From positions 1 through 14,083 of the forward strand of contig QKJH01000177.1 of NCBI GenBank assembly GCA_003250865.1: a stretch of DNA of 14,083 nt. The letters run 5' to 3'. Both the position numbers and the translations under genes were made by a program. This DNA is from Alphaproteobacteria bacterium. GTDB taxonomy: Bacteria; Pseudomonadota; Alphaproteobacteria; Micavibrionales; SZUA-601. The notes beneath the pieces were generated by a model. It searched no databases and had not been told where the DNA came from. It saw only the letters and a list, made by a program, of their open reading frames with translations. Of the stretch, positions 5,679 through 12,853 are shown in pieces (within the stretch, counting starts at the first letter, position 1; each line of letters begins with the position of its first letter).

Positions 5679-8090
5679 ATGGCTAAAAAACGCGGCAGAC
5701 AAGTAAAACGCACAAACACAACAAAACCGCCTTTATTTCCCCCCGAAGTAACCTCTTTTTTCAAAGAACGCTTCAAGGAAGGGTGCGGCATCGCCCTGGT
5801 CATTTTCAGTGCTTTTTGTTTTGGGGCACTTATTTCCTACCATTCTGCCGATCCGTCGCTTAACACGGGGACAACATCCGATAGCGTATTGAATTATTTC
5901 GGCCTACCCGGGGCTTTGGTTGCAGATATTTTTCTACAATCCGTCGGTTTTGCATCTTTTGTGTTCTGCTTGATTACCCTTTCATGGGGATACCGTCTGG
6001 TACGTCGCCGGGAAATGTCCATATGGGGCGGACGTATTATTGCCCTGACATTTGCCACTTTGATTATTGCTACGGCACTTGCTCCCTTTGACTTCCACAT
6101 TATTGATGCAAAAATCCAGTCCGGCGGTATATGGGGACAGCTTTCCTATGCCAAAATCGAACCGCTTAGCCGGAAAATACTATCACCCTATTTTGCTTAT
6201 GCCGTGCCTTTAAGCCTGTTGTTTATCGGATGTATTTCCGCCATTTTTTCGGTGGCTTTCTCCCGCGAGGAGTGGAGCGCCGGAATACACCGCTTTTTTG
6301 CCGTTATGGGGTTTCTTGCCGATATTACGATGATTACTCTTCATTCCGTACGTCGCTTTGTGGTCATGCTGTGGTGCCATTTTACCGACAGGGAACTGGA
6401 TGAAGAGATTATTGAGGACAAGCCTGCCACTGCTCCCATCACGTTAAAGCGCGAAAAACCCGTCATGCGTAAAGAACCGCCGGTGACCAAAGAAAAAGTC
6501 GAACCGACAGTCGTAGTTCCAATGCAAAGCTCCTCGCAGAAAGACGCCAAGCGCAATAATACCAGCATGAGCCTGTTCATGGACGAAGGCTATACTGTTC
6601 CACCGTTGGACTTACTGCAGTTACCGTCAGGAAAACAAAAAACCATGTCTGAATCCGCGCTGAAAAAGAATGCTGAAATTCTGCATTCCGTCCTCAATGA
6701 TTTCGGCGTTAATGGTGACATTGTCAAGGTCAACCCCGGCCCGGTAGTAACACTGTACGAGCTGGAACCCGCACCGGGATTGAAGTCGTCACGTGTTATC
6801 AATCTGTCGGATGACATTGCCCGCTCGATGTCCGCCGTTTCCGTACGTGTGGCCGTTGTGCCGGGACAAAACGTTATCGGTATTGAGCTCCCCAATAAAA
6901 ATCGTGAAACAGTCTATTTGCGTGAAATCATTGATTCAGCCGATTATACAACCACTAAAATGCGCCTACCGCTAGTCTTAGGTAAAAACATTGCTGGCAA
7001 ATCTGTCATTGCCGACTTGTCCCGTATGCCCCACTTGTTGGTAGCCGGTACAACAGGTTCAGGTAAATCGGTTGGCGTGAATGCCATGATACTTTCACTT
7101 TTATACCGCTTGTCGCCGGAGAAATGCCGTCTTATCCTTATTGACCCCAAGATGTTGGAGCTTTCCATTTATGACGACATTCCCCACCTGTTGACACCCG
7201 TGGTTACTGATCCGAAAAAAGCCATTGTTGCCTTAAAATGGGCAGTACGCGAAATGGAAGACCGCTACCGTGCCATGTCCAAACTAGGGGTGCGCAATAT
7301 CGAAGGCTATAACGCCCGCATTGAACAAGCCCGCAAAAAAGGTGAAGTCCTAAGCCGCCGTGTTCAAACAGGCTTTGACCCCGATACCGGCAAGCCTATT
7401 TTCGAAGATCAGCCCATGGACATGACGGAGCTTCCTTATATTGTCGTCGTCGTTGATGAATTTGCCGATTTAATGCTGGTAGCCGGTAAAGAGGTTGAAG
7501 GAGCCATCCAACGCCTTGCCCAAATGGCTCGTGCTGCGGGCATTCACCTAATTATGGCGACACAGCGCCCCTCTGTTGACGTGATCACCGGTACGATTAA
7601 GGCAAACTTCCCCAGCCGTATCAGCTTTCAGGTTACCTCGCGCATAGATAGCCGAACAATTTTGGGCGACAACGGTGCCGAAAACCTTCTAGGGCTGGGC
7701 GATATGCTTTATATGTCAGGCGGCGGACGTATTACGCGCGTTCACGGCCCCTTTGTGGCCGACAAAGAAGTCGAAGATATCGTGGCCTTTTTACAAAAAC
7801 AGGGCGTACCAAACTATATCGACGATGTAGTTGACGAAGAAAGTGATTTTGCCTCGGGCGGTATTTCCGATATGCTCGGCGGTGGCAGTAAAAATGATGA
7901 GCTATACGATAAAGCGGTTAATCTTGTTTTATCCGAGGGCAAAGCCTCAACCAGTTTTGTTCAACGTCACCTGTCAATCGGTTACAACCGCGCGGCGACC
8001 ATTATTGAACGCATGGAAAAAGAAGGTGTCATATCACCGGCAAACCATGTCGGTAAACGGGATGTTCTGGTTGGCGATAACCGTCGCTAA
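5679..8090 (+). CDS. ftsK: DNA translocase FtsK
   Basis: This is a septum-anchored ATPase that pumps chromosomal DNA toward the dif/Xer site during division. Numbered from ATG 5679 (803 aa), a basic N-terminus (MAKKRGRQVKR) is followed by four hydrophobic segments at about 36-54, 80-107, 118-138 and 172-194. A charged linker runs from about 235 to 320. The alpha/beta motor follows, with Walker A GTTGSGKS (457-464), Walker B VVVVDEFAD (589-597) and the MATQRPSVDVITGTIKANFP block. The gamma winged helix at about 739-798 (DELYDKAVNLVL to HVGKRDVLV) normally reads KOPS and contacts XerD. The open frame extends 24 codons upstream to an ATG at 5607, but the extension shows no FtsK-like features and the internal start has the basic head and a TATAAT box at the right distance. 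The linker is short, as in other alphaproteobacterial FtsK proteins. Two hydrolase genes and lolA follow on the same strand. Confidence 0.96.
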   Translation: MAKKRGRQVKRTNTTKPPLFPPEVTSFFKERFKEGCGIALVIFSAFCFGALISYHSADPSLNTGTTSDSVLNYFGLPGALVADIFLQSVGFASFVFCLITLSWGYRLVRRREMSIWGGRIIALTFATLIIATALAPFDFHIIDAKIQSGGIWGQLSYAKIEPLSRKILSPYFAYAVPLSLLFIGCISAIFSVAFSREEWSAGIHRFFAVMGFLADITMITLHSVRRFVVMLWCHFTDRELDEEIIEDKPATAPITLKREKPVMRKEPPVTKEKVEPTVVVPMQSSSQKDAKRNNTSMSLFMDEGYTVPPLDLLQLPSGKQKTMSESALKKNAEILHSVLNDFGVNGDIVKVNPGPVVTLYELEPAPGLKSSRVINLSDDIARSMSAVSVRVAVVPGQNVIGIELPNKNRETVYLREIIDSADYTTTKMRLPLVLGKNIAGKSVIADLSRMPHLLVAGTTGSGKSVGVNAMILSLLYRLSPEKCRLILIDPKMLELSIYDDIPHLLTPVVTDPKKAIVALKWAVREMEDRYRAMSKLGVRNIEGYNARIEQARKKGEVLSRRVQTGFDPDTGKPIFEDQPMDMTELPYIVVVVDEFADLMLVAGKEVEGAIQRLAQMARAAGIHLIMATQRPSVDVITGTIKANFPSRISFQVTSRIDSRTILGDNGAENLLGLGDMLYMSGGGRITRVHGPFVADKEVEDIVAFLQKQGVPNYIDDVVDEESDFASGGISDMLGGGSKNDELYDKAVNLVLSEGKASTSFVQRHLSIGYNRAATIIERMEKEGVISPANHVGKRDVLVGDNRR

Positions 8091-8120
8091 TGTTATTGAT
8101 TACATACAAGGTATTTATGA

Positions 8121-8609
8121 ATGCATGAAAAAACCGCGCTATTAATTGTTGATGTCCAAAAGGGTTTTGTGAATGACCAATGCCACATAATTCCTTCTGT
8201 TGTTGAAGCACTTCAGAATGATTTCGACTATATTGCGGCATGCCGTTTTTATAACCCGCCGAACTCACCATTTCGCAGCCAAATGGGTTGGCACAAGGTC
8301 GAAAAAGATAGCGCCGAGTTTGAGCTCGCCTTTACGCCAAAAGAAAGCGCTCTTGTGTATGACAAGCCGGGCTATTCGGGATATACGCCCGAGCTGGAAT
8401 CGTGGCTAAAAAGTAATAATATTGATAAGGTAATGGTATGCGGCATTAATACGGAAGTATGCGTTCTACATACTGCTACAGATTTGTTTTTGAATGACTG
8501 GCATACGGTTGTTATCGACAAAGCATGCGGAAGTACAAAAGGAAGCGAGTATCATAATGCCGGATTATTGGCAATAAAACACTGTATTGGCGATAAATCC
8601 ATCATATAG
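8121..8609 (+). CDS. isochorismatase-family cysteine hydrolase, first of a tandem pair
   Basis: This is a small cytoplasmic hydrolase (162 aa) of the isochorismatase-like fold, which cleaves amide, ureido or enol-ether bonds through a Cys-Asp-Lys triad. The expected residues are present: Asp11 in LLIVDVQKGF, Lys82 in VYDKPGYSGY and Cys114 in CGINTEVCV, where the preceding residues fit the family's conserved loop. The DxH metal site of nicotinamidases is absent (the segment reads CRFYNPPNSPF), which argues against PncA. The substrate cannot be inferred. The gene starts 30 bp after ftsK with an AAGG ribosome site at 8108-8111 and no terminator between, so it may be co-transcribed with ftsK. It resembles the next gene in layout (the NPPNSPF..GW and CG..T..C blocks recur), pointing to an old tandem duplication. 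Confidence 0.88.
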   Translation: MHEKTALLIVDVQKGFVNDQCHIIPSVVEALQNDFDYIAACRFYNPPNSPFRSQMGWHKVEKDSAEFELAFTPKESALVYDKPGYSGYTPELESWLKSNNIDKVMVCGINTEVCVLHTATDLFLNDWHTVVIDKACGSTKGSEYHNAGLLAIKHCIGDKSII

Positions 8610-8628
8610 TAACAAGAAGGGGAAAATT

Positions 8629-9144
8629 GTGTCCAACAAAGCACTCATAGTCGTTGATCTTCAACGCGAGTTCGTTGGCTACAATCACGACTTTGTTGAA
8701 AAAATCATCGGCCTTGCAAAAACTTGGCCTACGCAGGATGTATTCTGGATGGTTTACCAGAATGCACATGACAGCCTGTTTATCCGCCATTTGGGATGGG
8801 ATGAGTGCATTCATTCACCCGAGTCAAGCCTTATCCGCGCCAAAGGACTTGAACAACACAACATCGTTGAACACCACAGTTACTCCTTCCCGCTTGAGAC
8901 AATTATACAATGGCAGGGAAAATATAAAGATGTTGTGCTGTGCGGGGCCGATACAGATGCTTGCCTTCTGGCCACCGCGTTTAACCTATGGGATTACAAA
9001 ATCCGCCCCATTATTCTGGCTGATTATTGCCTTTCATCAGATGGTGACGAGTTCCATTTACCCGCATTAAAAATCATGAAGCGTCAGTTTGGTGAAAAAT
9101 CCGTGCTCTATGGGTCCTATACAGCGCAAGATTTTCTTGGCTGA
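8629..9144 (+). CDS. isochorismatase-family protein with altered catalytic triad, second of a tandem pair
   Basis: This is a divergent paralogue of the preceding gene, 19 bp downstream. From a GTG start at 8629 it has 171 residues. Asp10 (IVVDLQREF) and Cys112 (CGADTDACL) align with the catalytic Asp and Cys, but the segment that carries the catalytic Lys in the first protein (YDKPGYSGY) reads VEHHSYSFP here, so His82 replaces Lys. It may therefore have changed chemistry, act as a binding protein, or pair with its neighbour; none of this is shown. The GTG is chosen over a TTG at 8587 because AAGGGG at 8617-8622 is ideally placed and the fold begins at once (SNKALIVVDL), whereas the TTG lies inside the previous gene. 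As in the first protein, the nicotinamidase metal motif is missing. Confidence 0.85.
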   Translation: MSNKALIVVDLQREFVGYNHDFVEKIIGLAKTWPTQDVFWMVYQNAHDSLFIRHLGWDECIHSPESSLIRAKGLEQHNIVEHHSYSFPLETIIQWQGKYKDVVLCGADTDACLLATAFNLWDYKIRPIILADYCLSSDGDEFHLPALKIMKRQFGEKSVLYGSYTAQDFLG

Positions 9145-9148
9145 AACG

Positions 9149-9154
9149 TATAAT
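9149..9154 (+). promoter_or_regulatory. candidate -10 box upstream of lolA
   Basis: A perfect TATAAT lies 45 bp before the lolA ATG, just after the stop of the second hydrolase, but no convincing -35 box is at the right distance. An alternative pair is TTGGCT (9137-9142), an 18-bp spacer and TATAGA (9161-9166). Either would let lolA be transcribed apart from ftsK and the hydrolases. Confidence 0.3.
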
Positions 9155-9198
9155 ATTTGTTATAGATACACCAACCCATTATTTTTATAGGATACGTG

Positions 9199-9876
9199 AT
9201 GCCCAAATACTCTAAAAATGCCGCTTTCGGTTTATCCTGTCTTTTGCTTGGCAGTGTTACTCAACTGCCCGCTTATGCATTGGAAAAACAAGCGCCCGAA
9301 ACGTCACAAAGTCTGGTTTTGAAAGCACAGGAAGAAGAAAAACTGGTCAAACAGGCCGAACAATATCTAAACCATCTTACCCACTTGAAAGCACATTTCT
9401 TGATTACAGCAGCAAACGGCCATACCGATACGGGGACATTCTATCTTCAGCGACCGGGGCGCTTGCGTTTTGATTACGATAAACCAAATGGCGATTACAT
9501 CGTAGCTGACGGATTTCAGGTCCATTACTGGGACAATACCGACAAACAACATAACAGTGCCCCTATTGGCACGACCATTGCCGATTTTATCTTGCGCAAA
9601 GATATATCGCTTGACGGCGATGCCATGGTTACACGTGTCGAGGACGTTAAAGGTTTTGCAGCGATTACCGTTATTCAAACCGATGATCCCGGCACGGGCG
9701 AGCTGACGCTTTTATTTCAACAAAAGCCATGGAAACTGGTTAAATGGCGTGTTGTTGACTCGCTGGGAAACATCACCGAAACAGCACTAAGCCAACACGA
9801 ATATCCCAAACGACTTGACCCTACCTTGTTTGTCTTCAAGCCCCCAAAAGGCTATGATGCCATGGAAGGCCGGTAA
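9199..9876 (+). CDS. lolA: outer-membrane lipoprotein carrier protein LolA
   Basis: This is the periplasmic chaperone that receives lipoproteins from LolCDE and hands them to the outer membrane. Residues 1-28 look like a signal peptide (FGLSCLLLGSVTQLPAYA). The mature part has the LolA layout: an amphipathic helix (EKLVKQAEQYLNHL), a strand LKAHFLITAANG, then GTFYLQRPGRLRFDYDKP (79-96), IVADGFQVHYWDN (101-113) and the C-terminal WRVVDSLGNITETAL (183-197). At 225 aa the length is usual. GTG at 9196 and ATG at 9199 are both in frame; ATG is preferred because AGGA at 9189-9192 is then 6 bp away. Ending the ftsK block with lolA matches a neighbourhood seen in many proteobacteria (ftsK-lolA), here with two hydrolase genes between. 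An intrinsic terminator follows at once. Confidence 0.9.
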   Translation: MPKYSKNAAFGLSCLLLGSVTQLPAYALEKQAPETSQSLVLKAQEEEKLVKQAEQYLNHLTHLKAHFLITAANGHTDTGTFYLQRPGRLRFDYDKPNGDYIVADGFQVHYWDNTDKQHNSAPIGTTIADFILRKDISLDGDAMVTRVEDVKGFAAITVIQTDDPGTGELTLLFQQKPWKLVKWRVVDSLGNITETALSQHEYPKRLDPTLFVFKPPKGYDAMEGR

Positions 9877-9886
9877 GAAAAAATAA

Positions 9887-9917
9887 AAAAGCCCCGCCGA
9901 ACTACAGCGGGGCTTTT
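9887..9917. terminator. bidirectional intrinsic terminator between lolA and mipA
   Basis: AAAAGCCCCGC (9887-9897) and GCGGGGCTTTT (9907-9917) form a perfect 11-bp stem with a 9-nt loop, with A-rich sequence on the left and T residues on the right. It can end lolA transcripts on the plus strand and mipA transcripts on the minus strand. It starts 10 bp after the lolA stop and ends 16 bp before the mipA stop. Confidence 0.93.
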
Positions 9918-9933
9918 CCATTCAATCCTATTT

Positions 9934-10746
9934 TTAGAACATGTAACCGATTGTCGTACCAAAGAAGAATTGGTTGTTACTGCGTACAATCGGACTATCA
10001 GCAGCTTCGCCCATCAAGTGACCGTACTCGGCCGTTCCCTGAACAAACAGACCAGGCGTTACTTTGTATATTACCGTACCCGTCAACGCGGAACGGTAGA
10101 AACCGCCATCAGCATTATATTGCGCCAAACCGGAAGCTGCTGCCTGTGCCGCATTAACGCCGAAATAGGTTTCCATGAAGTCTTCGGAACCGTAATCGGC
10201 GGAAATAGACAGAATACCCTTAAGCTGGCGATTGAACAAATAGTTGTATCCCGCTTCGAACTTGCCCATGAAACCATCATGTTCGTTCAACAAATCATGA
10301 TGTAATTTGACGGTACCGTAGAAGTCCTTGTACTCATAGGTAGCAAAACCGCCCCCATTGAACGTCCAATCAACATCACCCAATCCGCTCAAATGGCCGT
10401 TATCATTGGCATCACGTCCTTGCAAATAGGTAATCGACAAACCTGCCGTTAGGTTATCTTCTTTTATCAAGTTGATGCCGGCTTCATCATCACCGGAATA
10501 AGGCTGGCCGTGTACATTCAAAAACAGTAAATCCTGATAGTCCATTGTAATCATCGGCAGAAATACGGCTTCGTAGTCATCCGAACCAAGATATTCCGGG
10601 GCATAGCCCACACCAGCACCAACGGCCAAATCAAGGCCTGCAGGCAAAGAAGACGCTACTGCATTTTCTTCCTGCGCTGAAGCAACGGCAGTCATGCTGA
10701 AAACCGCAACGATAATTGTAAACAGACGGGTAAATGTTTTTACCAT
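9934..10746 (-). CDS. MipA/OmpV-family outer-membrane beta-barrel protein
   Basis: This is an outer-membrane barrel protein of the family that includes MltA-interacting protein MipA and Vibrio OmpV. From ATG 10744-10746 (270 aa) it has a signal peptide ending VASA before QEEN (residue 24). The family opening AVGAGVGYAPEYLGSDDYEA (41-60) follows, then alternating strands rich in Gly, Tyr and Phe, and a C-terminal phenylalanine (GTTIGYMF), the usual signal for barrel assembly by BAM. The frame is open 27 codons further upstream, but only the internal ATG gives a signal peptide at the N-terminus, and it has a GGAGA ribosome site. MipA was described as a scaffold for murein hydrolases, but most relatives have no known function. 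It is divergent from the OmpA-domain lipoprotein gene, with a 230-bp shared upstream region. Confidence 0.88.
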   Translation of the reverse strand: MVKTFTRLFTIIVAVFSMTAVASAQEENAVASSLPAGLDLAVGAGVGYAPEYLGSDDYEAVFLPMITMDYQDLLFLNVHGQPYSGDDEAGINLIKEDNLTAGLSITYLQGRDANDNGHLSGLGDVDWTFNGGGFATYEYKDFYGTVKLHHDLLNEHDGFMGKFEAGYNYLFNRQLKGILSISADYGSEDFMETYFGVNAAQAAASGLAQYNADGGFYRSALTGTVIYKVTPGLFVQGTAEYGHLMGEAADSPIVRSNNQFFFGTTIGYMF

Positions 10747-10771
10747 GATATAATCTCCATTGTTTAATTTT

Positions 10772-10789
10772 AATGCTAGAACAAGCATT
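10772..10789 (-). repeat. inverted repeat in the mipA leader
   Basis: AATGCT (10772-10777) and AGCATT (10784-10789) are perfect 6-bp arms around a 6-nt loop, about 13 bp upstream of the mipA Shine-Dalgarno site (CTCC on the plus strand at 10755-10758). No T-tract follows, so this is not a terminator. It could be an mRNA 5' stem or an operator. Confidence 0.35.
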
Positions 10790-10838
10790 GTCGGAAAAGA
10801 AGAAACTGTAAAATCCCTCAGGGCCAAGGATACCTTTT

Positions 10839-10844
10839 ATTATA
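10839..10844 (-). promoter_or_regulatory. candidate -10 box for mipA
   Basis: ATTATA on the plus strand reads TATAAT on the minus strand. It would give a leader of roughly 85 nt before the mipA ATG. No good -35 box is found. A short dyad, CTTG-CA-CAAG at 10847-10856, lies just upstream where a regulator could bind. Confidence 0.3.
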
Positions 10845-10918
10845 ACCTTGCACAAGCGCAAACTTTCGAGAGCTTTTCGTAACCAGACCTTTCTTGACTT
10901 TATATGAATCAATACTAG

Positions 10919-10947
10919 TTAATAATTTCTTACTATGCATTTACAAT
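10919..10947 (+). promoter_or_regulatory. candidate promoter for the OmpA-domain lipoprotein
   Basis: TTAATA (10919-10924), a 17-bp spacer and TACAAT (10942-10947) give a start near 10954 and a leader of about 23 nt. A better -35-like TTGACT at 10894-10899 has only weak -10 partners (TAGTTA or GTTAAT). Confidence 0.35.
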
Positions 10948-10976
10948 AAATATTCAATTTTTCAAGGGGACTCCAC

Positions 10977-11792
10977 ATGAAAAGATATCGCTTTAATTCA
11001 CTGTTTGCGGTTCTGGCGGCTGCAGTTCTGGCGGCCTGTTCTACCGTAATGCCTGATGAGGCAACAACCATTACCAGTAACGGCTCAGCTTTTGAAAGAG
11101 CATTAACACACGAGTACGGTGTATTGGCAGAAAAAGAAGCTGCTTTGTTTGATTGGAAAGATGCTTTTTATTTCCGTGACAAAACACTAGATGTATCCAA
11201 AGGCAAAATGGTCGTTTTAGCAAACGAAAAAGAATTCTCCATTCCGGATGAATACTGGGCAGAATACGAACAGAACCATGATGTTTTATCCCAGTTAATC
11301 ACGAATGAAGCCATTCAAAAAGCTGCGCCAAGCCAACTGGCTATTGCGCAAACCTCGTTTGACTGCTGGGTCGAAGAAATCGAAGAAAACCTTCAACCCG
11401 ACATGATTACCGGATGTTACCAGCGTTTTCACAATGCTATGACCGCTCTGGGTGTAGGCAATGAGACCTATGGCTTCCATATTTACTTTGAACATGATAG
11501 CGCCGCCTTAACAGACGCTGCAAAAGACGTTCTGAATAAAGTGGTTACCGAATACAACAGCGATGACTATACCATCGTGAAAGTTCTAGGCTATACAGAC
11601 ACCACAGGTTCTGATGCTTACAACATGGAATTGTCACAAAAACGGGCCGCTGCGGTAACCGATGCTTTGAAATCCAAAGGATTGAATGCCAACTATGTTG
11701 TCAAATCCTTCGGTGAAGAAGAATTGCAGGTACCGACAATGGATGGCGTTAAAGAAATTAAAAACCGCCGAGTACAGGTTATTTTGCAATAA
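10977..11792 (+). CDS. OmpA-domain outer-membrane lipoprotein
   Basis: This is a lipoprotein (271 aa) that probably tethers the outer membrane to peptidoglycan. The signal peptide ends in the lipobox LAAC (18-21); Ser at +2 predicts outer-membrane delivery by the Lol pathway, including LolA encoded nearby. Residues about 22-160 form an N-terminal region I cannot assign, containing FDCWVEEIEENLQPDMITGC with Cys130 and Cys147, which could form a disulfide in the periplasm. The C-terminal OmpA/Pal domain (about 165-271) has FEHDSAALT, GYTDTTGSDAYNMELSQKRA and IKNRRVQVILQ, with Asp208 and Arg223 at the positions used to bind the peptide stem of peptidoglycan. It is not Pal itself: that is shorter and sits in the tol operon. 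The ATG has AAGGGGA at 10964-10970. A terminator follows. Confidence 0.92.
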   Translation: MKRYRFNSLFAVLAAAVLAACSTVMPDEATTITSNGSAFERALTHEYGVLAEKEAALFDWKDAFYFRDKTLDVSKGKMVVLANEKEFSIPDEYWAEYEQNHDVLSQLITNEAIQKAAPSQLAIAQTSFDCWVEEIEENLQPDMITGCYQRFHNAMTALGVGNETYGFHIYFEHDSAALTDAAKDVLNKVVTEYNSDDYTIVKVLGYTDTTGSDAYNMELSQKRAAAVTDALKSKGLNANYVVKSFGEEELQVPTMDGVKEIKNRRVQVILQ

Positions 11793-11813
11793 CACCAACA
11801 CATAAAAGATTGG

Positions 11814-11839
11814 AAAAGCCCTCTATCATGAGGGCTTTT
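11814..11839. terminator. bidirectional terminator between the OmpA-domain lipoprotein and the cation transporter
   Basis: AAAAGCCCTC (11814-11823) pairs perfectly with GAGGGCTTTT (11830-11839) around a 6-nt loop, with further T residues after it. The TGA stop of the minus-strand transporter (11826-11828) lies in the loop, and its last codons (Lys-Pro-Ser) are encoded in the right arm. Confidence 0.9.
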
Positions 11840-12734
11840 TTATTACATGATCCAAGCGGCTGTCATCTATACCGGCCGGTTCCTGATGAATGGTTACAAC
11901 AGCATTCTCGTATAAGAGAAGCAGTTTTTCCTCAACTTCGTGTGTAATGTCATGCGCTTCGTTAAGTGTCAAGGCTCCATCCATTTCAAGGTGAAATTCA
12001 ATGAAATATTGCCCTCCGGTCGAGCGGGTACGTAAATCATGAATAGCATGTACCTTGGGGTGATTCATGACACATTGTTTGATGGCATCCCGCTTGCTCT
12101 GGGTGAGTTCTCTATCCATCAGAACATCAATCGCTCTTTTCAAAATAACGCCGCCATTATAAACAAAATAGATGGCAACGCCCAACCCAAACAGACCATC
12201 CACCCACCCTATCGGGGTATAATATGATACTGCCAAAGCAACAATCACTCCAATATTCATCAGAATATCGCCTTTATAATGAAGACTATCCGATGCTATT
12301 CCCAATGAACCCGTCTTACGAATAACGAAAGACTGAAAAGCCACAAGTCCACCGGTCAATAGCAAAACAACCAACGTAACAAGAATCCCTACAAGCTCGT
12401 GTTCAACGGCTACAGGCGCATAAAAGCGTAGCAAAGACTGATGCCCCAAAGCAATGGCCGCAACCAGCATAAACGTTGCTTGAAACAAACTACCCAGTCC
12501 TTCGGCCTTACCGTGACCGAAGCGGTGCGTGGCATCAGGAGGGCGCACAGCATGAAACATGGCATACGCCATCGAAGCCGAAACAATCACATCCATAGCC
12601 GAATCCAGAACACCGGCCATCATGGCCATGCTGTTTGTTATTATGTATGCATAGATTTTAAGAAAAAGGATTATCAGCGCTGTAAAAACGCTGGCAATTG
12701 TTGCCGACAATTTCAGACTGTTTGGTTCATTCAC
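11826..12734 (-). CDS. fieF: cation diffusion facilitator, FieF/YiiP-like
   Basis: This inner-membrane antiporter exports divalent cations (Zn, Fe, Cd or Mn) in exchange for protons. There are six hydrophobic segments in residues 12-200, then a cytoplasmic domain. The transport site matches E. coli YiiP: Asp44 and Asp48 (LDSAMD) in TM2, His152 and Asp156 (HYKGD) in TM5. The second site is DATHRFGHGKAE (Asp67, His70, His74). The cytoplasmic dimer site has His232, His248, His261 and His283, but the Asp285 of YiiP is Glu here (IHQEP). The length of 302 aa is typical. The start is GTG at 12732-12734 with AGAGG nine bases upstream; the next in-frame ATG falls inside the membrane region, so the GTG is needed. 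The exact metal cannot be told from sequence, so the symbol is by similarity. Confidence 0.9.
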   Translation of the reverse strand: MNEPNSLKLSATIASVFTALIILFLKIYAYIITNSMAMMAGVLDSAMDVIVSASMAYAMFHAVRPPDATHRFGHGKAEGLGSLFQATFMLVAAIALGHQSLLRFYAPVAVEHELVGILVTLVVLLLTGGLVAFQSFVIRKTGSLGIASDSLHYKGDILMNIGVIVALAVSYYTPIGWVDGLFGLGVAIYFVYNGGVILKRAIDVLMDRELTQSKRDAIKQCVMNHPKVHAIHDLRTRSTGGQYFIEFHLEMDGALTLNEAHDITHEVEEKLLLLYENAVVTIHQEPAGIDDSRLDHVIKKPS

Positions 12735-12791
12735 GGCTATATACCTCTTTTTCTTACTTTACCTGTCCGTTTTGATAGGAAAAACCGATTT

Positions 12792-12797
12792 TGTCAA
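12792..12797 (-). promoter_or_regulatory. candidate -35 box for the cation transporter
   Basis: TGTCAA on the plus strand is a perfect TTGACA on the minus strand, about 58 bp upstream of the GTG start. No good -10 is found at 16-18 bp (TCAAAA or CAAAAC), so this is a weak candidate. Confidence 0.25.
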
Positions 12798-12825
12798 AGT
12801 TTTTTGTCGAAATGAAAGAACATAT

Positions 12826-12853
12826 TTGATATTTTCACACATCGCGTTATAAA
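12826..12853 (+). promoter_or_regulatory. candidate promoter for the 17 kDa-type lipoprotein (and fabI)
   Basis: TTGATA (12826-12831), a 16-bp spacer and TATAAA (12848-12853) each match consensus at five of six positions. A second possible -10, a perfect TATAAT at 12885-12890, lies downstream, flanked by two copies of AACCGTA (12880-12886 and 12891-12897) that may be an operator. Either would make a leader of about 40-75 nt ahead of the ATG at 12936. Confidence 0.45.

Noticed and set aside
8587..8628. TTG start for the second hydrolase, overlapping the first
   Set aside because: GTG 8629 has an ideal AAGGGG site and the fold begins directly after it.
10747..10827. 27-codon extension of the MipA-like protein
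   Set aside because: It would bury the signal peptide inside the protein; the ATG at 10746 has a GGAGA ribosome site.
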